Origin: VFMC01 sp046331225
GTDB taxonomy: Bacteria > Actinomycetota > Acidimicrobiia > Acidimicrobiales > Ilumatobacteraceae
DNA length: 64,000 nucleotides
NCBI GenBank assembly: GCA_046331225.1
Contig: JAXLRF010000010.1
Span: 124,001-188,000 of the forward strand
Direction: 5' to 3'
Position 1 is the first letter of the stretch. Every line of letters begins with the position of its first letter. The notes beneath the pieces are model-generated. The model saw only the letters and a list, made by a program, of their open reading frames with translations, was not told the DNA's origin and did not search any database. Positions 32,517 through 41,424 of the stretch are shown here, piece after piece. A program made the translations under genes and the position numbers.

Positions 32517-33011
32517 CTAGGGAGTCGCGCGATCCGGTGTGGGCACGGAGGTGCGCAGCACGCCGGCGAACGAGGCGATGCTCACCAGCGCCCCGGCAGT
32601 GGCGGCGGCCAGTTCGATCAGCGCCAGGTGCTCGAAGGTGCCGAGATCGCCGATCGCGATCACCGCGCCGAGGGCCGCAGCGACGAGGCCGGCGGCCGGT
32701 AGGTGTCGCGTGGGTCGGCTCGCGGCGACCGCCATCACCACCGGGGCGACGAAGGGGATCATCTGCACGACGATGATCCGTGGCTCGGCCGAGGGACCGA
32801 GCCACCACGTCGACAGACCCATCGTGCGCGACGATCGCCACACCGACGCCCACACCAGCACGATGCCGATCCAGGTGACGAGCACGGTGAGCCGCCAGGC
32901 GGCGGTGAGCTCACCCGGTCGGGGTGCGCGGACCGGTCGCTGTGGATCGGACGACACGTGTGCGGCGGGTCCGACGGAGCCGGCGGGGGGCGGCGGGGGC
33001 AGGCTGCTCAT
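32517..33011 (-). CDS. Small membrane protein, unknown
   Basis: 164 residues with a Pro-rich start (MSSLPPPPP) and about four hydrophobic helices after residue 40. No family is recognised. ATG 33011 lies a short way from a TACGCT box. It is divergent from a glycosyltransferase gene by 48 bases. Confidence 0.65.
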   Translation of the reverse strand: MSSLPPPPPAGSVGPAAHVSSDPQRPVRAPRPGELTAAWRLTVLVTWIGIVLVWASVWRSSRTMGLSTWWLGPSAEPRIIVVQMIPFVAPVVMAVAASRPTRHLPAAGLVAAALGAVIAIGDLGTFEHLALIELAAATAGALVSIASFAGVLRTSVPTPDRATP

Positions 33012-33046
33012 CGCGAGGTCGCAGCGTATCGCCCCCGTGCGATGGC

Positions 33047-33052
33047 TAGCCT
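33047..33052 (+). promoter_or_regulatory. TAGCCT -10 box, leaderless GT2 start
   Basis: TAGCCT ends seven bases before GTG 33060, identical in sequence and spacing to the box at 7094. Confidence 0.65.
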
Positions 33053-33059
33053 TCGGCGG

Positions 33060-33803
33060 GTGGAACCCCGCCGCGCCGAGACGCTGACGATCTTCTTCCC
33101 GATGTGGAACGAAGAGGCCTACATCGAGCGCACCATCGGCGCCGCCAAGGAGGTCGCGGACGAGTTGCTGGCCGCCGGCACCATCCGCGACTACGAGCTG
33201 ATCGTGGTGGACGACGCCTCCACCGACCACACGGGCAAGATCGCCGACGAGATGGCGGCGGCCGACCCGCACGTCAAGGTGGTGCACCATCCGGTCAACC
33301 GCAAGCTCGGCGGGTCGATCAAGACCGGGTTCGCCGCCGCCACCGGCGACCTGGTGCTGTACACCGACGCCGACCTGCCCTTCGACATGGCCGAGCTCAA
33401 GAAGGCCATCCGCTTGATCGACTACTACGAGGCCGACATCGTGAGCGCCTACCGGTTCGACCGGGTGGGCGAGGGCCCGTCGCGGGCGATCTACACGTTC
33501 TTCTACAACGTGATGATCCGGCGCCTGTTCGGGGTGCGCATGCGTGACATCAACTTCGCGTTCAAGCTGTGCCGCCGCACTGTGTTCGACCACGTCACGC
33601 TGCGCAGCGAGGGCTCGTTCATCGACGCCGAGCTGATCATCCGGGCCCGCAAGCTGGGCTTCCACGTCATCCAGTTCGGGGTCGACTACTTCCCCCGCAC
33701 CCGTGGCGAGAGCACGCTGTCGTCGCTGTCGGTGATCAAGCGGATCGTCGTCGAGATGTTCACCCTGCGCCGCGAGTTGCGCGACCTGCAGCCCATCCGC
33801 TGA
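33060..33803 (+). CDS. Glycosyltransferase family 2 (dolichyl-phosphate mannosyltransferase-like)
   Basis: 247-residue GT-A enzyme without membrane helices. The nucleotide-sugar motifs are VVDDASTDHTG at about 44-54 and the metal-binding YTDADLPFD at about 101-109. The C-terminal part (FKLCRRTVFDHV, SFIDAELIIRARKLGF, RGESTLS) follows the polyprenyl-phosphate mannosyl/glucosyl transferases. It would make a lipid-linked sugar donor for a cell-wall or protein glycan. GTG 33060 is fixed by its -10 box. A cell-wall L,D-transpeptidase follows 107 bases on, though probably with its own promoter. Confidence 0.87.
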   Translation: MEPRRAETLTIFFPMWNEEAYIERTIGAAKEVADELLAAGTIRDYELIVVDDASTDHTGKIADEMAAADPHVKVVHHPVNRKLGGSIKTGFAAATGDLVLYTDADLPFDMAELKKAIRLIDYYEADIVSAYRFDRVGEGPSRAIYTFFYNVMIRRLFGVRMRDINFAFKLCRRTVFDHVTLRSEGSFIDAELIIRARKLGFHVIQFGVDYFPRTRGESTLSSLSVIKRIVVEMFTLRRELRDLQPIR

Positions 33804-33860
33804 CCAGGCACTGACCACCCGCACGTGGGTGGCCGCGGGCGCGCGGCCGGACCCGGTTGG

Positions 33861-33866
33861 TATCGT
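33861..33866 (+). promoter_or_regulatory. TATCGT -10 box upstream of the L,D-transpeptidase
   Basis: TATCGT would start a transcript near 33873, giving a leader of about 38 bases with an AGGA site before GTG 33911. Confidence 0.4.
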
Positions 33867-33910
33867 GCGGGCGACCCGTTCCCAGCGCGCCGATCAGGAA
33901 CCCTCCACTC

Positions 33911-35254
33911 GTGAACACCCGCCGGCCCTCCGGTTCGTCCGGACAGCGACCGACCCCGCGCCGTCACGCGACGAGCGCCGAGGCGTCGTCGCGCCCGCGT
34001 GCGGGTCGTCCGGCCAGCACGCGACCGGTGCGCAGCGCCCCGGCGCGCCGGCCGCGGCCGCACGACGCCGGCAACGTCGACGCCAAGCGCTGGCTGCCGG
34101 CGATCGCCGCGGGCTGCGTGCTGCTCGTCGTGGTCGCCGCCGGCATGTCGGGCCGCAGCGAGGGTGACTCGGGTGACGACACCACCGCCACGTCGGTGTC
34201 GGTGGCGTCGTTGCCGGCCACCTCGACCGCGGTCAGCATCGCCCCGACGGTGAGCGTCGACACCTCCGCGGCGATCGTCAAGACCACCTTCGCCCAGCCG
34301 TTGGCGAAGGGTTCCGCCGGCGACGACGTGCGCCAGCTGCAGACCCGGCTCGCCGAGCTCGGGTTCCAGCCGGGCGAGGTCGACGGCCAGTTCGGCAGCC
34401 TCACCCAGCAGGCCGTCTGGGCCTACAAGAAGCTGGTCGGCGGGATGAGCTGGCAGGAGCTCGACAACAGCAACAACAAGACCACGGTCAGCAACGACCT
34501 GTGGCAGCAGATGCAGGACCCGCACGCGATCGCCCCGCGCCGTCCGCAGGGCCCCGGCACCACACACGTCGAGGTGTACCTGCCGCTGCAGGTGCTGGTG
34601 GTGTTCAAGGACGATGTCGCGGTGTTCATCGCCCACATCTCGAGCGGCGAGCTGCTCGACGACGGCGTCACGCCGGCCACGTTCTGCGAGACCGTCACGA
34701 TGGACACCGACGCCAACGGCGAGCCGCTCTCGGAGCCCGAGAAGAAAGACGTGTGCGCCGAGTCGAAGACCCCGGGCGGGCTGTTCCGGTTCACCCGGCG
34801 CTACGAGGGCAAGCGTGTGGGCCCGCTCGGCGGCATGCTCAACCCGGTGTACTTCAACTACGGCATCGCGGTGCACGGTGCCGAGAACGTGCCCACGCAT
34901 CCCGCGTCGCACGGGTGCGTGCGCATCCACAACTCGCTGTCGGCGATCTTCCCGACGCTGGTGGCCAAGGGCGATCGGATCATGGTGTGGGGCCACGACG
35001 GCAAGGAGCCCGAGTACTACACCCGGGCCGAGAGCCTGCCGTCGTTCAACCGGCCCGATCCCAACGCCACGACCACCACGTCGTCCACCACCACGACCGT
35101 GCCGGCGCCCACCACCACCAAGCCGACGGCCACCACCGTCAAGCCGGCGCCCACCACCACCGCGAAGCCGGCCGCCACCACCACGGTGCCGCCCACGACG
35201 GCCGCGCCCACCACCACGGCCGCCCCACCGCCGGTCACCACCGCCGCCCCCTGA
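33911..35254 (+). CDS. L,D-transpeptidase with peptidoglycan-binding domain
   Basis: 447-residue cell-wall enzyme that would make 3-3 cross-links. A basic cytoplasmic tail is followed by one membrane helix (about 60-78), a Thr/Ser-rich spacer, a PG_binding_1 domain (about 126-175: DDVRQLQTRLAELGFQPGEV) and a YkuD domain (about 215-360) with the catalytic HGCVRI, Cys336. The last 75 residues are a Thr/Pro linker-like tail (TTTTSSTTTT). Such tails usually precede another domain, so this one is odd at the end. GTG 33911 has an AGGA site upstream. A short hairpin (CCGCCC/GGGCGG, 35244-35260) spans its stop. Confidence 0.9.
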   Translation: MNTRRPSGSSGQRPTPRRHATSAEASSRPRAGRPASTRPVRSAPARRPRPHDAGNVDAKRWLPAIAAGCVLLVVVAAGMSGRSEGDSGDDTTATSVSVASLPATSTAVSIAPTVSVDTSAAIVKTTFAQPLAKGSAGDDVRQLQTRLAELGFQPGEVDGQFGSLTQQAVWAYKKLVGGMSWQELDNSNNKTTVSNDLWQQMQDPHAIAPRRPQGPGTTHVEVYLPLQVLVVFKDDVAVFIAHISSGELLDDGVTPATFCETVTMDTDANGEPLSEPEKKDVCAESKTPGGLFRFTRRYEGKRVGPLGGMLNPVYFNYGIAVHGAENVPTHPASHGCVRIHNSLSAIFPTLVAKGDRIMVWGHDGKEPEYYTRAESLPSFNRPDPNATTTTSSTTTTVPAPTTTKPTATTVKPAPTTTAKPAATTTVPPTTAAPTTTAAPPPVTTAAP

Positions 35255-35263
35255 GGGCGGGCG

Positions 35264-36196
35264 TCAGGACAGGCGGCTGCGGATCAGCTCGGCGAGCTCG
35301 AGCGGGCGATCGCCCTGCACGCTGTGACCGGCACCGTCGACCACCACGAGGTGGAGACCGGGCAGACGGCGTCGGGCCTCGGCCACGTCGTCGTCGTCGA
35401 CGACCGGTGACAGCGAACCGCGCACCAGGAGCAGCGGGCAGGTGATCGCACCGAAGTGGTCCCACAACGGGGACGGGGTCGGCGGTGCGTCGGCCGGCTC
35501 GGGGGTCTCGCTGGTCACCTCGGTGCGGCCGTGTCCGCGCCGGTCGTAGCGCCACTGCCAGCTGCCGTCGTCGAGTTGCTTCGCGTTGTGCAGGATGCCC
35601 CGGCGCAGCGAGCTGATCGTGCGCGTGGGGTTGTGCTCGATCGTCCGCTCGAGCAACGACTCGAAGCTGGGGAACGCCTGCGGCCCGTTGACGAAGTCGA
35701 GCACCGCCTTGGCCTTCTGGCGGTTGACGCCGGGCGTGATGTCGACCATCACGAGCGAGCGGACGAGGTGCGGGTGCCGCACCGCGAGCTCCATCGAGGT
35801 GAGCCCACCGAGCGACATGCCGACGACGAGCCGGGCGTTCGGCGCGAGCGCCTCGACGGCCACGGCCACGTCGTCGGCGAGCGAGATCGGCGTGTAGTCG
35901 CCGTCGTCGCGCCAGTCGCTGTGACCGTGCCCGGGCAGGTCGACGGCCAGGGCCGTGCACCCGAGCGCCATGATCGTGGTGTCCCACGTGTGCGCGTTCT
36001 GCGAGCCACCGTGCACGAACACGATCTCGACCGCGTCGGCCGGTCCGTCGCCCCACACCAGGGCGCTCAGGTGGCGGCCGTCGGCCAGCGGCACCGACTC
36101 GCGGCGCACGACGGGCGGCGCGTCGAACGGCAGGCCGTACTCGGCGGCGTTCTCGTGGAACAGACCGAACTCGTCGTACTGGATGCGCTCCGACAT
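35264..36196 (-). CDS. Alpha/beta hydrolase
   Basis: 310-residue cytoplasmic hydrolase. The oxyanion segment is VFVHGGSQNAHTW, the nucleophile elbow is GMSLGG (about 125-130), and the catalytic His is in DGAGHSVQGD near the end; Asp is probably in the preceding loop. The RRESVPLADGRHLSALVWG start is typical of esterase/epoxide-hydrolase-like proteins. It has a CACGAT box six bases before ATG 36196. It reads away from a phosphatase on the same strand. The substrate is unknown. Confidence 0.87.
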   Translation of the reverse strand: MSERIQYDEFGLFHENAAEYGLPFDAPPVVRRESVPLADGRHLSALVWGDGPADAVEIVFVHGGSQNAHTWDTTIMALGCTALAVDLPGHGHSDWRDDGDYTPISLADDVAVAVEALAPNARLVVGMSLGGLTSMELAVRHPHLVRSLVMVDITPGVNRQKAKAVLDFVNGPQAFPSFESLLERTIEHNPTRTISSLRRGILHNAKQLDDGSWQWRYDRRGHGRTEVTSETPEPADAPPTPSPLWDHFGAITCPLLLVRGSLSPVVDDDDVAEARRRLPGLHLVVVDGAGHSVQGDRPLELAELIRSRLS

Positions 36197-36239
36197 GCGC
36201 CCATCGTGGCACCCGCCGGCCCTGGTGATCGGACCGGGG

Positions 36240-37814
36240 TCAGGCGGTGACCGGGACCACCTCGACGCGCAGGCCGAGCACCTGGCCGAGCAGCGTGCTG
36301 CGCTCCTGCGCGGTGTACACCTCGAGCGCGACGTCGAGCGCGGCCGGGTGCACCGCCTCGACGACCAGGCGTTTGCCGCGGCGCTCGGCGCGTACCGCGC
36401 TCACCCGGCCGTCGTGGCTGCGGTCGAGCCCGATCGCGAGGCGCAGGATGCCGGCGAGTACTCGCACCACCTGCTGTGCGTCGGGCTCGAGCGCGGTGAA
36501 CTCGGGATGCGACGCCTTGGGCGCGCTCTTGCGGTGGTAGCGGGCGACGAGCGCGATGATCTCGATCTCGTGGTCGGTCAGGCCCGTGAGCTCGCTGTTG
36601 CGGATCACGTAGTACGAGTGCAGGTGGTGCTTGCTGTGGGCGATGACGAGGCCCACGTTGGCCAGCGTGGCCGCGGCCTCGAGGTAGTCGCGGCAGTGGT
36701 CGGGCAGGCCGTGCAGCACACGCGTGGCGTCGTACAGCTGCAGCGCCAGCCCGGCCACGTGCCGGCTGTGCGCCGCGTCGTCGTCGCACCGCTCGGCGAG
36801 CGCCTGCACGCTCTGGCGCGACACGTCGCGCAGGTGATGCAGCTCGCCGTGGTCGGCACCGCGCGACAAGGTGTCGAGCAGCACGCCTTCGCGCAGCGCG
36901 GCCTCGCTGAAGGTGAACGACCGCACCCCGAACGCCGCGGCCACGCACTGCAGCACGATCGCGCCCGCCACCACGATGTCGGCGCGTTGCGGCTCGAGGC
37001 CCGGCAGGGTGGCCCGCCGTTCGGGCGTGCGGTGGGCGGTGAGCGCCTCGACCACCTCGTCGAGCTCGGCGGCCGAGAACTCGAAGCGGTTGAGCGTCTG
37101 GGGCACGGTGCCCGTACGCGCGGCGGCCACCATCGCGGCCACGGTCTCGGCCGTGCCCGACGAGGCGATCGCGACCTCGAAGCCGTGCTGCGCGACGTCA
37201 CGCTCGAAGCCGGCCAGGATCGACCGCACGTACGAGCGACACTCGGCCACGGCTCGGGGCGTGCACCGACCCTCGGGGAAGAACCGGTCGGTGAGCCGCA
37301 CCGCACCGAGCTTGAAGCTGCGCGCGGCGAGCGTGACGCCGCGCTCGCCGACGAGCACCTCGGTGCTGCCGCCGCCGATGTCGCACAGCAACAGCCGCTG
37401 ATCGAACACCGGCACCGCCTGCAGCACGCCGAGGTGGATGAGCCGCGCCTCTTCGAGACCGGAGATCACCTCGATCTCGATGCCGGCCTCGCGCCTCGCC
37501 CGGTCGAGGAACACGTCCGCGTTGGTGGCTTCGCGCACCGCGCTGGTCGCGACGGCGCGCACCGGGGCCCCGTGTGCGTCCGCGATCCGTCTCATCAGCC
37601 GCAGGGCCTCGACCCCGCGGTCGATCGCGTCGGGTGCGAGCAGCTTCATGTCGCCGCCGCCGTGGCCGAGGCGGATCGTCTGCTTCTCGCGGGTGACGAT
37701 CTCGTAGCCGGTCTCGAGGCCGCTGCCGCGCACACGGGCCACGACGAGGTGGAAGCTGTTGGTGCCGACGTCGAGCGCCGCGACGGTGCCCGACGGTGCC
37801 GACGGCTCGGTCAT
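36240..37814 (-). CDS. ppx: Exopolyphosphatase / guanosine pentaphosphatase (Ppx/GppA)
   Basis: 524-residue member of the actin-fold phosphatase family, acting on polyphosphate or pppGpp. The phosphate motifs are ALDVGTNSFHLVVARV (about 12-27), SGLEEARLIHLGV (about 140-152), CDIGGGSTEVLVG and SSGTAETVAAM. The C-terminal HD-like half (SKHHLHSYYVIRNSELTGL) is the long form. It overlaps the stop of the upstream metallopeptidase gene by four bases (ATGA), so the two are co-translated. Whether polyphosphate or pppGpp is the substrate cannot be read. Confidence 0.88.
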   Translation of the reverse strand: MTEPSAPSGTVAALDVGTNSFHLVVARVRGSGLETGYEIVTREKQTIRLGHGGGDMKLLAPDAIDRGVEALRLMRRIADAHGAPVRAVATSAVREATNADVFLDRARREAGIEIEVISGLEEARLIHLGVLQAVPVFDQRLLLCDIGGGSTEVLVGERGVTLAARSFKLGAVRLTDRFFPEGRCTPRAVAECRSYVRSILAGFERDVAQHGFEVAIASSGTAETVAAMVAAARTGTVPQTLNRFEFSAAELDEVVEALTAHRTPERRATLPGLEPQRADIVVAGAIVLQCVAAAFGVRSFTFSEAALREGVLLDTLSRGADHGELHHLRDVSRQSVQALAERCDDDAAHSRHVAGLALQLYDATRVLHGLPDHCRDYLEAAATLANVGLVIAHSKHHLHSYYVIRNSELTGLTDHEIEIIALVARYHRKSAPKASHPEFTALEPDAQQVVRVLAGILRLAIGLDRSHDGRVSAVRAERRGKRLVVEAVHPAALDVALEVYTAQERSTLLGQVLGLRVEVVPVTA

Positions 37815-39346
37815 CCGATCCGCTGCTGGCAGGCGTCGAGCCCGCCCAACACGCCGGCCCGGAACGAGTCGATCTTCTCGAACGCGGTGCCGCGGACGTC
37901 GGTGTTGCTTGCCTCGTCGCCGAGCGCGACGGCGGTGATGACCGCCTCGTCGAGGTCGCCGGCCGACAGCAGGATCTGCTGGTTGGGGTTGCGCGGCCCG
38001 AGGTTGCCCTGCGCGTCGGCGACCGGGACGATGTCGACGATCCACGCACCGACCAGGCAGTCGTTCAGCAGCACGCGCTTCTCGCCGCTCAGCTGGCTCT
38101 GCAACGCGACCTGCACCGCGTCGCTGTACGCCTCGGCGATCGGGAAACCGAACGAGAGGTCGCCGAGTCGCGCGTACAGGTCCTGCACGAACGCCTCGTC
38201 GTAGACGATGGTGTTGTTCGCGGCGCAGTACACCACCTGGTTGGTGAGCTGGTCGGCGGTCTGCCCGTCGCACGCGGGGGCGGCGGCGCCCTGCTGGAAC
38301 GGCACGAGCGTCGGCGCGGTGAACGGGACGTTCGCGTTGTCGAGCGTGGGCTGCCAGAAGGTGTCGAGCGCGACCGGCAGGTCGGCGAGGATCTCGTCGT
38401 AGGGCAGGTTGCCGCCCGTCTGGAAGTCCTCCTCGGAGTTGAACACGAGGTCGATGCGCGGGTTGGGGTTGTTGGGGAAGTCGGCGCACCGGGTGGGGCC
38501 GTTGATGAAGCCCTCCTGGAACGCACCCACGCGGTCGAAGCCGGTGCCGTGCCCGCTCGCGTCGAGCACGTCGGAGCCGACGGGGTCGCGCACCTCGATC
38601 ATGGCGATGATGCCCGACTTGACGTCGGTGTCGTCGAACGAGAGCAGGTCGCTCTCGCCGAGCGCGACGTGCGCGGCCCAGGCACCGGCGAAGCAGTCGG
38701 CCTGCTGCTCGGTGTCGACCGTCGGCAACCCGAGGTCGAACACACCGGCACGCGCCTGGATCGCGTGCCCGTACTCGTGGGCGGCCACCACGCCGACGGC
38801 GGCGGCGCCGAGGCGGTCGACCAGGTCGGGCAGCAGCAGCGCGTCGTCGTACACGATGATGTCGCCGCAGTCGGTGTAGAACGCGTTGCCCTCGACGGCC
38901 TCGTACGGCACGGGACCGTCGCAGCTCGGTGGCAGGTCGGCGCGCTCGGGGTAGAGCGCGTAGATGCCCGACACCGGCTGGAACGTGCCGCCGTACAGCG
39001 CCGGGAACTCCTCGGTCCACCAGTCGGTGATGTCCTGGAACGCGGCGTTGAGGAAGTTGTCGTAGGGCTGGGGCGAGTGGTTGGTGCCGAAGTCGATGAT
39101 CGGCTCACCCGTCGGCGGCGGCGTGGTGTCCTCGGTGGGTTCGAGCGGGCTGTCGGGGTCGGTGGCCGGGGTGGTGTCGTCGGGGCCCGGGCCGTCGTCG
39201 GTGCTCGGTGTCTGCTGGTCGGAGCGGCGCGCGGTGACACCCTGATCGGCCGATCCGCAGGCGGCCAGCGCCACGGCCGAGGCGAGCACGGCGGCGAGCC
39301 ACGTGTGTCGGCGGGTGCGGGACGACGGAGCACGGCGAGCGGTCAC
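37811..39346 (-). CDS. Lipoprotein zinc metallopeptidase-like, duplicated with an inactive second half
   Basis: 511-residue exported lipoprotein (basic start, lipobox LAAC, Cys30, then a Thr/Pro spacer). The first half has the zinc motif HEYGH (190-194) followed by EQQADCFAGAWA, as in the YpfJ/M48-like neutral zinc metallopeptidases (PF04228). The second half (about 355-511) repeats the same order but the zinc site is changed to AEAYSDAVQ, so it cannot bind zinc in the usual way. GTG 39346 is chosen because TATGCT ends seven bases upstream, with ATG 39358 inside that box. It overlaps the Ppx gene by four bases. Confidence 0.8.
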   Translation of the reverse strand: MTARRAPSSRTRRHTWLAAVLASAVALAACGSADQGVTARRSDQQTPSTDDGPGPDDTTPATDPDSPLEPTEDTTPPPTGEPIIDFGTNHSPQPYDNFLNAAFQDITDWWTEEFPALYGGTFQPVSGIYALYPERADLPPSCDGPVPYEAVEGNAFYTDCGDIIVYDDALLLPDLVDRLGAAAVGVVAAHEYGHAIQARAGVFDLGLPTVDTEQQADCFAGAWAAHVALGESDLLSFDDTDVKSGIIAMIEVRDPVGSDVLDASGHGTGFDRVGAFQEGFINGPTRCADFPNNPNPRIDLVFNSEEDFQTGGNLPYDEILADLPVALDTFWQPTLDNANVPFTAPTLVPFQQGAAAPACDGQTADQLTNQVVYCAANNTIVYDEAFVQDLYARLGDLSFGFPIAEAYSDAVQVALQSQLSGEKRVLLNDCLVGAWIVDIVPVADAQGNLGPRNPNQQILLSAGDLDEAVITAVALGDEASNTDVRGTAFEKIDSFRAGVLGGLDACQQRIG

Positions 39347-39353
39347 GTGGGCG

Positions 39354-39359
39354 AGCATA
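39354..39359 (-). promoter_or_regulatory. TATGCT -10 box, leaderless metallopeptidase start
   Basis: On the minus strand TATGCT ends seven bases before GTG 39346 and contains the alternative ATG 39358, so that ATG would not be transcribed. Confidence 0.6.
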
Positions 39360-39406
39360 CGCGCGGGATGTTGGGCGCAAACGTGCGGTCGTGGTAGGAA
39401 ACCGCC

Positions 39407-40399
39407 ATGTCCGAACGCCCCGATGCGCCCGACCGCGACGCGCTGCTCGCGATGTACGAGATCCAGGCCAGGATCAAGCTCTGCGACGAACGTTTCCGCA
39501 GCCTGCTCACCTCCGGGCAGATCCAGCTCATCTACTACTCGCCTCGCGGTCAGGAGTGCATCAGTGCCGGGTGGGGCGTGCACCTGCGGCCCGACGACTA
39601 CGTCGTCACCATCTACCGCGGCCTGCACGACCACCTCGCGAAGGGCGTGCCGCTGCGCGAGCTGTGGGCCGAGTTCCTCGGGCGTGCGACGGGCACGTGC
39701 AAGGGCAAGGGCGGCCCGATGCACATCACCCATCCGGCGTCGGGACTGATGGTCACGACGGGCATCGTGGGCTCGGGCATCCCGATCGCCAATGGCTTCG
39801 CGCTCGCGTCGCAGTTGTCGGGCACCGACCAGGTCACCGTCGTCAACTTCGGTGACGGCGCGTCGAACATCGGCGCCTTCCACGAGGGCCTCAACATGGC
39901 CGGCGTGTGGAAGCTGCCGGTGGTGTTCGTCTGCCAGAACAACCTCTACGGCGAGCACACGCCGATGGCGATGAGCACGGGCGTCGAGTACATCAGCGAG
40001 CGCGCCGCCAGCTACGGCATGCCCGGCGTCACCGTGAATGGCAACGATCCGGTCGCCGTGTGGAAGGTGATGGGCGAGGCCGTGGCCCGCGCCCGCGCCG
40101 GCGAGGGCCCGACGCTGGTCGAGGCACGCACCTACCGCTTCTACGGGCACCTCATGGGCGACGCCATGGAGTACATGGACAAAGACGAGCGCAAGGCGGC
40201 GATGGACGCCGACCCGGTGCCCGCCTTCCGTGCCTGGCTGCTCGACAACGGCCACGCCACCGAGGCGCAGCTCGCCGAGATGGAGGAGACCATCACCGCC
40301 GCGATCGACGACGCCGTCGAGTTCGCGATCAACAGCCCGTATCCCGATGCCGCCGAGCTGTACACCGATGTGTACGGCGATCTGACCGTTGCGAAGTGA
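39407..40399 (+). CDS. Thiamine-dependent dehydrogenase E1 component, alpha subunit
   Basis: 330-residue subunit that binds thiamine diphosphate and decarboxylates a 2-oxo acid, or cleaves acetoin, in a dehydrogenase complex. The TPP/Mg motif is GDGASNIGAFHEGLNMA followed by the N of VCQNNLYGE; the RGLHDHLAKG and GKGGPMHI blocks match pyruvate or acetoin E1 alpha. It is the acetoin (AcoA) or pyruvate group rather than branched-chain by eye. The beta gene follows after seven bases. E2 and E3 genes are not in the window. Confidence 0.87.
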   Translation: MSERPDAPDRDALLAMYEIQARIKLCDERFRSLLTSGQIQLIYYSPRGQECISAGWGVHLRPDDYVVTIYRGLHDHLAKGVPLRELWAEFLGRATGTCKGKGGPMHITHPASGLMVTTGIVGSGIPIANGFALASQLSGTDQVTVVNFGDGASNIGAFHEGLNMAGVWKLPVVFVCQNNLYGEHTPMAMSTGVEYISERAASYGMPGVTVNGNDPVAVWKVMGEAVARARAGEGPTLVEARTYRFYGHLMGDAMEYMDKDERKAAMDADPVPAFRAWLLDNGHATEAQLAEMEETITAAIDDAVEFAINSPYPDAAELYTDVYGDLTVAK

Positions 40400-40406
40400 G
40401 CCACCG

Positions 40407-41414
40407 ATGAGCACCGACACCGACTTCCCCATGCTCACCCTCGGCAGCGCCGTCAACCAGGCGCTCGACATCGCGATGGGTCTCGACGACAAGGTCTTCC
40501 TGCTCGGCGAGGACATCGCCGAGCCGTCGGGTGGCGTGTACAAGGTCACCAAGGGCCTGAGCACCAAGTACGGCACGCACCGCGTGCGCAAGACGGCCAT
40601 CAGCGAGACCGCGATCATCGGTGCGGCCGTGGGTGCGGCGATCGCCGGTTACCGACCGGTGGCCGAGATCATGATCTTCGACTTCATCGCCACCTGCCTC
40701 GACCAGGTGAGCAACCACGCCGGCAAGATCCGCTACATGAGCGGCGGCCAGACGCACGTGCCGATGGTGATCCGCACGTCGGCGGGTGCCGGTCGCGGGT
40801 TCGGTGCACAGCACTCCGAACTGCTCGAGGCGTGGTGTGTGCACACCCCGGGCATCAAGGTCGTCGTGCCGAGCACGCCGGCCGACGCGAAGGGTCTGCT
40901 GCTGACCGCGATCTTCGACGACGACCCGGTGCTGTTCATCGAGCAGATGATGATGTACTGGAACGCGAAGGCCTACGGCGGCCCGGTGCCCCCGGGCGAC
41001 GTGCGCATCCCGTTCGGGGTGGCCGACGTGAAGCGCGAGGGCAGCGACGTGACGCTGGTGAGCTACGGCCGCCAGGTGCACGACTGCCTGGCCACCGCGG
41101 CGAAGCTCGCCGAGGAGGGCATCAGCTGCGAGGTCGTCGACCTGCGCACGCTCGTGCCGTGCGACGAGGCGGCGGTCTTCGCGTCGGTGCACAAGACCAA
41201 GCGCGCCGTGATCGTGCACGAGGCGGTCACCCGTGGCGGCTTCGGTGCCGAGCTCTCGAGCCGGATCCACGAGGAGCTCTTCGGCGAGCTGGCCGCGCCC
41301 GTGCAGCGCGTGGGTGGCGCCAACACGCCCATCCCCTACGCCAGCAACCTCGAGGCCGACTTCGTGCCGCAGGTCGCCGACATCGAGGCGGCCGTCCGGA
41401 CGACCCTCGGCTGA
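40407..41414 (+). CDS. Thiamine-dependent dehydrogenase E1 component, beta subunit
   Basis: 335-residue partner of the alpha subunit, forming the alpha2-beta2 E1 enzyme. Expected blocks are GEDIAEPSGGVYKVTKGL, ETAIIGAAVGAA, a FDFIATCLDQVSNHAG helix and VPSTPADAKGLL. The C-terminal transketolase-type domain has EVVDLRTLVPCDEAAV and HEAVTRGGFGAE. ATG 40407 has a weak AAGTGAG site upstream. A perfect seven-base inverted repeat (41408-41424) covers both convergent stop codons. A lipoyl domain gene lies 700 bases downstream on the same strand. Confidence 0.9.
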   Translation: MSTDTDFPMLTLGSAVNQALDIAMGLDDKVFLLGEDIAEPSGGVYKVTKGLSTKYGTHRVRKTAISETAIIGAAVGAAIAGYRPVAEIMIFDFIATCLDQVSNHAGKIRYMSGGQTHVPMVIRTSAGAGRGFGAQHSELLEAWCVHTPGIKVVVPSTPADAKGLLLTAIFDDDPVLFIEQMMMYWNAKAYGGPVPPGDVRIPFGVADVKREGSDVTLVSYGRQVHDCLATAAKLAEEGISCEVVDLRTLVPCDEAAVFASVHKTKRAVIVHEAVTRGGFGAELSSRIHEELFGELAAPVQRVGGANTPIPYASNLEADFVPQVADIEAAVRTTLG

Positions 41415-41424
41415 GGATCAGCCG
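41408..41424. terminator. Short hairpin across two convergent stops
   Basis: CGGCTGA-GGA-TCAGCCG forms a perfect seven-base stem with a three-base loop, and holds the stop of the E1 beta gene and that of the DUF305 gene. It could end both transcripts, though it is short for a terminator. Confidence 0.35.

Noticed and set aside
32703..33059. N-terminal extension of the GT2 protein
   Set aside because: It is antisense to the small membrane protein gene; GTG 33060 has a -10 box at the leaderless distance.
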